Shown here: piece by piece, positions 37,301-44,100 of the stretch | How positions within the stretch are numbered: position 1 is the first letter of the stretch | How the letters are laid out: each line of letters starts with the position of its first letter | Position numbers and translations under genes: made by a program | DNA from: Zea mays | Lineage: Eukaryota > Streptophyta > Magnoliopsida > Poales > Poaceae | NCBI RefSeq assembly: GCF_902167145.1 | Contig: NC_050097.1 | Location: forward strand, 225,451,034-225,515,033 | DNA: 64,000 nucleotides | Direction: 5' to 3' | Notes under the pieces: model-generated | What the model was told of the DNA's origin: nothing | What the model saw: only the letters and a program-made list of their open reading frames with translations | Database searches by the model: none

Positions 37301-40300
37301 GATGGCAACCTAGGCCTAGCGCACAATGCCACCACACTCATGGACGACATCCTAGAGCTCTACCGTAACGGGCCTCAGGATCTTGGACAGGACTATACTA
37401 TCCATCCGTCGCAAGGAGGGTATGTCGTATCGGTGAGGACATGGTCACCGAGGGCGAAACGTTGCAAGGGAGGAGGACGAGGTCGCGCCAACAGATGTAG
37501 AAGGTTGGGTCGAGGAGGACAGGAACTAGCTAGGGACCAGATGTTCTATATACCCGTCGCTTGGGCATGGAGGATGGCTACGACCACAACTTTGTATGCT
37601 ACCGGTGGATCAACCACAGGTAGTGCAGGGGTGGTTCGAGAGCAGGAAGGACCATCGAGATGCCGCTTAGCCTTCACGAGTTGACGAGCGAGGGCGTCCA
37701 CATCACTGCACTCCTGTTCCCTTACGAGGGCAGCCACCCACTCGCGCTCCTAGACAGCGGCTACAACAGCCTTGGTAACCACGAGAGACCCAACGAGGGT
37801 GGAGTGGGCAACAGTGAAGTTGGAGGAAGGAGTAGCGGCCGACGAAGTTAGGTGAAGAGGAGCAGCAACCATTGCAACACTAAGACCAAGAGCAGCGACA
37901 CCTAGGCTTGCAGAGCACATAGGGGGAGGTGGCAGTGGCAAGAGTAGCAGGTCGGAGCTTAGGCCCTGTCCATTGGGGAGTGGCACACCCGAGGCACAAA
38001 GACCGATAGCTGGTTGGATGCCCAGACCAAAGTTGGTGAGCCTAATGCTGTCGTAGCCAGCGAGGCCTAGACCATCGGCTGCAAAAACCAGTTCCTATAG
38101 GTAGGTTGTTGGCCGGATGGGGAGTAGAGGGGACAATGGAGACAGACATGACGCTGACCGTCGCTGCCGAGAGCAAAGCAAAGGTTGGCATAGAGGGCTC
38201 TATTGGCGGCAGTTGCCCATCAACAGAGGTGAAGGCAGAGGCTGTGAAGTACGACAATGGGTGGCTAGCGCCAGGGCCAACACCTGATGCAGGGGCACAC
38301 CACAGTTGTGGCAGCGTAGGGGAGGAGAGGGCTGCCAACGGCTGATGGCTGGCGCCAGGGCCAGCGCTTGACGCAAGGTCGTGTGATAGAGGTGCATGGG
38401 AGAGGAGAGAAGCCATTGAGGCTCAGGAGCAGCCAGAGGGGGCAGAGGTGGCGCTAGCCATGGAGGGAAGTGGCAACTGGCTAAGGCCAACCATGGCAAT
38501 GGCGGTAATGGTTGGTAGGGACTAAGAGACATCGGATACCATGTTAGAGAGGGAGAAAAACGGAGCTTTGTATTGAGGACTAGAGGATTACATATACAGG
38601 AAACCCTAATAGGTGATATGGACTAGGGTCTAGGCCCATAACATATACATAGCAGTCTAACACAACCATATTTGGCCAACCATTTGATTTACACGAAGTT
38701 GATGGAGTGTTTGGGAACATGAAAGATAAGTTCCAAAACCTTTGTCCATCATACATTGTGGGGGCAATAGAACATTAATTGATATTCATTAGTTGGCACA
38801 TCTCATGTTGTAATCTTGATTAGGTGGTTTGAGTAGCATTCCTTAGGTCCTGGGTTCGACTCCCCATGGGATCAAATTTCAGACTAAGGTTAAAAAACGT
38901 CACTCGCTGGTTCCCTTGGTTGGCATAGGTGAACCGACCTATGGTGGGCGGGCCCTCGTGTAAGGGGCTGGTCATGTGGGTTAGGCTTCAAAGCATGGGT
39001 CAAGGCCCAAACCATAAAGGGTGGCATTCCCATGAATGAGGGGGCTATCTTTTGTGGCTTTTCTCAGTCGGGCTCCGGTTCATCTCTTCTTAGTGAAATA
39101 CCGTGGGGGCGGTCTTTCCCCCACCGTCCGATTTTTTCTCATGTAATCTTGTTTGAAATAACCACAATGGAACTGTTTCGTGACATTCCTTAAGCCTTCA
39201 CCTGTATTCTTTTAAAAAGACCCTTTCCAAGCATTTTTATTGTTAGATTATTGTGTGTGTTCTCTATTGTAATGGGCCTTGGCCTAGCCCATGTATTTCT
39301 ATATATATACATATATATAAGATGGAAAGGGTTAGGGTTTTCCCTCTCCTAACATGGTATCTAGCCAGTGCTTCTTCCCCCTAGCCGTCCCGGGCCTTGC
39401 TGGCCGTGCAGCCATGGCTGGCCCTCCACCTTCCTCTGCCTCCCCTCTTCTCTCCTCACCCCTTTCTCATAGTTGGTCTTTGCTGGTGTCTTTCCAACCC
39501 TTGTAGTCATCGCCTCTTTTCCCTAGGCTCCAATCGTGCCTCTGCAGGTGCCACCGCCCCCCTATAGGTCGTTGGAGCTGCCCCTCGCGCACCCCACCCA
39601 TCGGTGACCACCCTTATGCAGGCGTGGGCCTCCCTACCAGCGCGGATCCTCGTGCGAGACTACTAGTGGATGGAAAGCGGATGGTTCTTTAGATTGGTAC
39701 AAGGTCCGTTGGGTTCTCCAGGGTTTACCCTGCACCCTAGCGTTTACTACGACACCTGCTACCGTTTGTACAATCCTCACTTTGGCCCTCTCCCGTTCTT
39801 GGTCGGTTCATCAACTGGATGTCAAGAATGCCTTTCTTCATAGAACCCTCACTGAGGTTGTCTACTGCAATCAACCTACTGGCTTTGTTGATCATGTTCA
39901 TCTCGATATGGTCTGCAAGCTCAATAAGTCCATTTATGGTCTGAAGCAAACTCCTCGCGCTTGGTACAACCTCTTTGTCGCATACTTGCTCTCTCTTAGT
40001 TTTCTGGAGGCCAAGTCGGACACATCTTTGTTCATCATCGCTCTTCAGCATGAGTTCGCCATGAAGGATTTGGGGCCCCTTCACTTTCTAGGGATTGTCG
40101 TTGAGCCTCACTCCGGGGCTCTTCGTCTCTTCCTCTAGCAGCGGCTATACACCCTAGACATCCTCGAGGGGGCCTCGCATGATGGACTGCAAGCCCTGTG
40201 TAACCCCGGTTGGCACGCAGGCCAAGCTCTTTGATGATGGTGCTCCTGTCAGTGACCCCACCACCTAGGAGCTTCACCGGTGCTCTTTAGTCTCTCACCT

Positions 40301-41096
40301 TCACTAGGCTTGACATCGTATATGTCGTTCAACAAGTTTGCCATTATATGCATGATCCCCGTGAGGTGCACTTGGGTGCAGTCAAGCGGATCCCGGTATC
40401 TTCGAGGCACTATCGACTATGATTTCCACCTTCCGCTTCTCTACCCATGAGCTGATAGTCTACACCAACACCAATTGGGCCGGATGCCCGAACACTCGCA
40501 GGTCGACTTTCGACTATGTGGTCTTTCTTGGGGCCAATCCGATCTCTTGGTCCTCCAAGCGACAGCCTGTGGTCTCCCGCTCCAGTGCTGGTCTGAGTGC
40601 CAGGCTGTTGCTAATGGGGTGACTAAGGCGAGCTGGATGCGCTAGCTTCTCCAGGAGCTTCATAGCCCCCTCATCTTGAGTACCCTGATATACCGCGACA
40701 ATGTCAGCACTGTCTACCTCACCGGCAACCCCTTCCATTATCAGCACACGAAGCATGTTGAGATCGACCTCCACTTTTCCGTGAGTGTGTTGTTGTCGGG
40801 GACGTCTAAGTCCATCACATCTCGACGAACTCACAGTTTATCGACATCTTCACCAAGGGTCTTCCCTCCTCACTATTCTAGGAGTTTCACTTCAGTCTTA
40901 ACATCTGTCGTGGCTAGAGTTTCATTTTTTCTCGAACGACGCAGGAGATCTGTGTGGCATTTCACTAAGAAGAGTCGGCTACAGTTTCAATTGAGGAGGG
41001 AGTGGAGGTTGTTAGATTTGTGTGTATGTTCTCTTTTGTAATGGGCCTTGGCCTAGCCCATGTGTTTCCATCTCTCTCTCTCTCTCACACACACAC

Positions 41097-41159
<63 letters not shown>

Positions 41160-44100
41160 ATATATATATATAGGGCAGATCTATTCATCACCTAGGGTTC
41201 TGAACCACCTTGCACACTCACCCGCTGGCCCAGCCGAGCTAGTCCCCCCCCAGCGCCCGCCCAACCGGGCAACCGAGCCGCCCCGCGCTCGCCTAGCCGA
41301 CCGACCGAGCCACCCCCTACGCAAGAGTCGAGCCGAGCCACCCTACCTGAAATGACTTAATGTAGTCTAGAATGGCTTAATATTTTCTGGAATGACTGAA
41401 CCAATGAAATAAGAAAATGTCTAAGAAAACCCAAAAAATGGCTAAAAACAATAATAACTTAATGTTTTCTACAAAACGACTTAATATTTGTTAGAATGAC
41501 TTAACATTGATTGAATGTTTGAATGACTTTGCTTGGACTCTGAATGACTTAATGTTGTCTGGACGCTAGAATGACTTAGTATTGCCTAGAATAACTGAAC
41601 TAATGACAAGGAATGTCTAAGTATACATAAAAAGATGATAGAATGACTTAATGTACACTGCAATGTTTGAAATAGAAGGGAAAATAACTTAATGTGCGGC
41701 CCTATAGAGTCGATGTGTGGCGCAGAGGGAGAGCTGCATGTGGGGAGGGGCCGACATGTGGCTTGGGCAAAGCCACGTGGGGGCATGGTCGGGCACGCGA
41801 CGCGCGCGCCAGGGTGGTTCGGGTGATGGACCGTTGGGTGTATACTCATACATGGGTGACGCGGGTCAACCTCCCTGTGCAGCTCCATGGGCCACGCGGG
41901 TCCCATAGATATATATAAATAATTTTCTATTTTCTTTGACCGACTGGTGTTCTTTTAAAAGTTTAGTTGTGCTATCCAACCTTTTTCAGTTATCTCTGCC
42001 AAAAATGGCCAGCAAGCATGGGCTTATCTTGAAGATAAGGGAAACAACATAGATCTTGTTTTGACTGAGGTTTTTATGCCCGGTGTATCTGGGATTTCTC
42101 TGCTGAGTAGGATCATGAGACACAATATTTTCAAGAATATTCCAGTGATTAGTAAGTAACTTTCCTCTGTACAGTGTAGTTCATATCATGATCAAAATGT
42201 TGCTTTCTTGATTTATTTAGTTCCAATGCTTTTAGCTGCTACACCGATGTGGTTTTTGTGCAGTGATGTCTTCGAGTGATGATATGAGTACAGTCTTTAA
42301 ATGTCTGTCAAAAGGTGCTGTTGACTTTTTGGTCAAGCCTATACGTAAGAATGAACTTAAGAACCTTTGGCAGCATGTATGGAGACAACGGTGTCACAGC
42401 GTAAGTTGTTCATGGTCTGGTTTGAATATTATACTTTCTTGAAAAAAAAACTGTCAAGTGATAATTGTTGCTTCAGTTTCAAGGATTACTCAAGTTTTTT
42501 TTACTTTATTCATGGTTCTCTGGGTAAATTTGTGTATTTACTCTAACAAGAGTTTACTTGTTTGGAACTCAGTCCAGTGGTAGTGGAAGTGAAAGTGGCA
42601 TTCAGACCCAGAAGTGTGCCAAATCAAAAGGTGTCAATGAATCCGGTAACAACAGTGGTAGCAACGATGACGAAGCAGGCATGGGACTTAATGCAAGGGA
42701 TGACAGTGATAATGGCAGTGGCACTCAAGTATGGGTTTTGATAATTTTTTACTTCTCTAAAGCTTATTAGATGCTGTTATCATGTTGTTCAAGGTATGAA
42801 CATAGTAACACTTAGAATACAAGAAATTTTTTGGCACAATTGCCTATAATCACCAAATGGAATGTAATAGAGGTTAAATTACATAGCAGCTAAATTTAAT
42901 TGCCATTTATAACCACATAATTAAAACTCGACCTGCGGGGGTAAGACAGCCACCGGATAAAGCCCTCGAACCCCTGCCCCACCCATACAACCGCGACCAC
43001 GATCGGGCCTTAGGCATGTGCTTTGGCGCCACCCATACAACCGCGACCACGATCGGGCCTTAGGCATGTGCTTTGGCGTGGGACAGGCGAAGGGATTTTT
43101 TAATCACAACCTGAAATTCGCTCATATGAGGAGTCGAACCCAGAACCTGAGGAGTGCTACCAGACCACCTAACCAACTCGGCTAGATGCCCTTTCGCGTG
43201 ACCACAGAATTAGAAATTACTAAATGTTGTTTTCTTAGGATAACTATTTCTATATATGCTAGAGGTACTACATTCCTGGTTGAAATAAATGAGTAAATTA
43301 CTTCGGATCCTCATTCAATTCTAAAAATTTGCACATGAACTAGAGAATGCATGCGATGCGGTTTTATTTCACCTAACACACTTAAATTCATCTTTCATCT
43401 TTTCTATTTTTAGGACAAAAAAGTGTCGATTGTAATGTCTTACCTTTTTCTTGAACACACATGAGAGTTACATATCTTATATTACCCCTTGTATTTTTAT
43501 ACATTTATAGGTTACTCTAGTTGCATTCGCACTTTTACTTATATAGTAGCAAGGGTTCAATGTAACCAGTTCTTTATTCCAAATCCATTTAGAAATATTT
43601 GTCTGTGGAAAAGCTGGAGATCAACTATTTGGTTCAGAAACAAATGATTTTTTCATATGCACAATCAATGAGTTTTGATGTCAGAAGCTCATACACGTAA
43701 GAACCAATTTTGAAATTTTTCATGTTTGCCACTGACGTTCTCGATGCCATTTGTCAGTCCCACATGAGAACATTTTGTAACTTAGGAGTGATATATACAG
43801 TAACCTTTAATAATCGTATACCGATACACATAAGAGTTTATTCGGTTTGAGGTGGATTGAGAGAGATTGGAGGGGAATCCCTTCCAATCCACCCCTAAAC
43901 GAACAAGCCCTAAGCATGAAAAAATACACAGGGAAGACAGAGCTTGGTAATGTGTGAAAGACGACATTTGTGGTGTGTGGATTATTTATGAGGCAAAGTT
44001 TCCTAAAAAACACTTATGAGGCAAAAGACGTGCATAATTTCAAATTTGTAGTCTTGGAAACATAAAGCTATATGGTTTCTTGTCAAACCTTGCAAGCACA

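Larger units (their letters stand above)
24873..38662 (-). mobile_element. Short-LTR Copia, copy 2, split by Sirevirus E2
   Basis: Short LTRs are at 24873-24983 and 38542-38662. The right LTR starts TGTTAGA and ends TCTAACA. Just left of it on the minus strand is TGGTATCCGATG, close to the initiator-tRNA primer site. Minus-strand RNase H (24984-25518) is separated from RT (35543-35217, [15 protein letters not shown]) by the E2 insertion at 25524-34984. Linker and Gly/Ser-rich gag sequence follows to 38530. Integrase is largely missing. All frames are broken. No convincing target duplication is left (TAGCC against CAACC). Confidence 0.78.
10409..41989 (+). other. Giant first coding intron of PRR37 (31.6 kb)
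   Basis: The donor is AG/GTTTGT after 10408. The acceptor is CTTTTTCAG ending at 41989. The phase (one base of the codon on the left, two on the right) restores valine within the receiver domain. Nearly all of the intron is transposon-derived: a truncated LINE tail, two SINEs, three short-LTR Copias, two LINEs, a solo LTR, a MULE-like element, MITEs and a full Sirevirus. The gene must transcribe through all of this to be functional. Confidence 0.88.

Noticed and set aside
41097..41172. TA-rich run as a promoter or origin
   Set aside because: It is a plain dinucleotide microsatellite continuous with CT and CA runs at the end of a decayed LTR.
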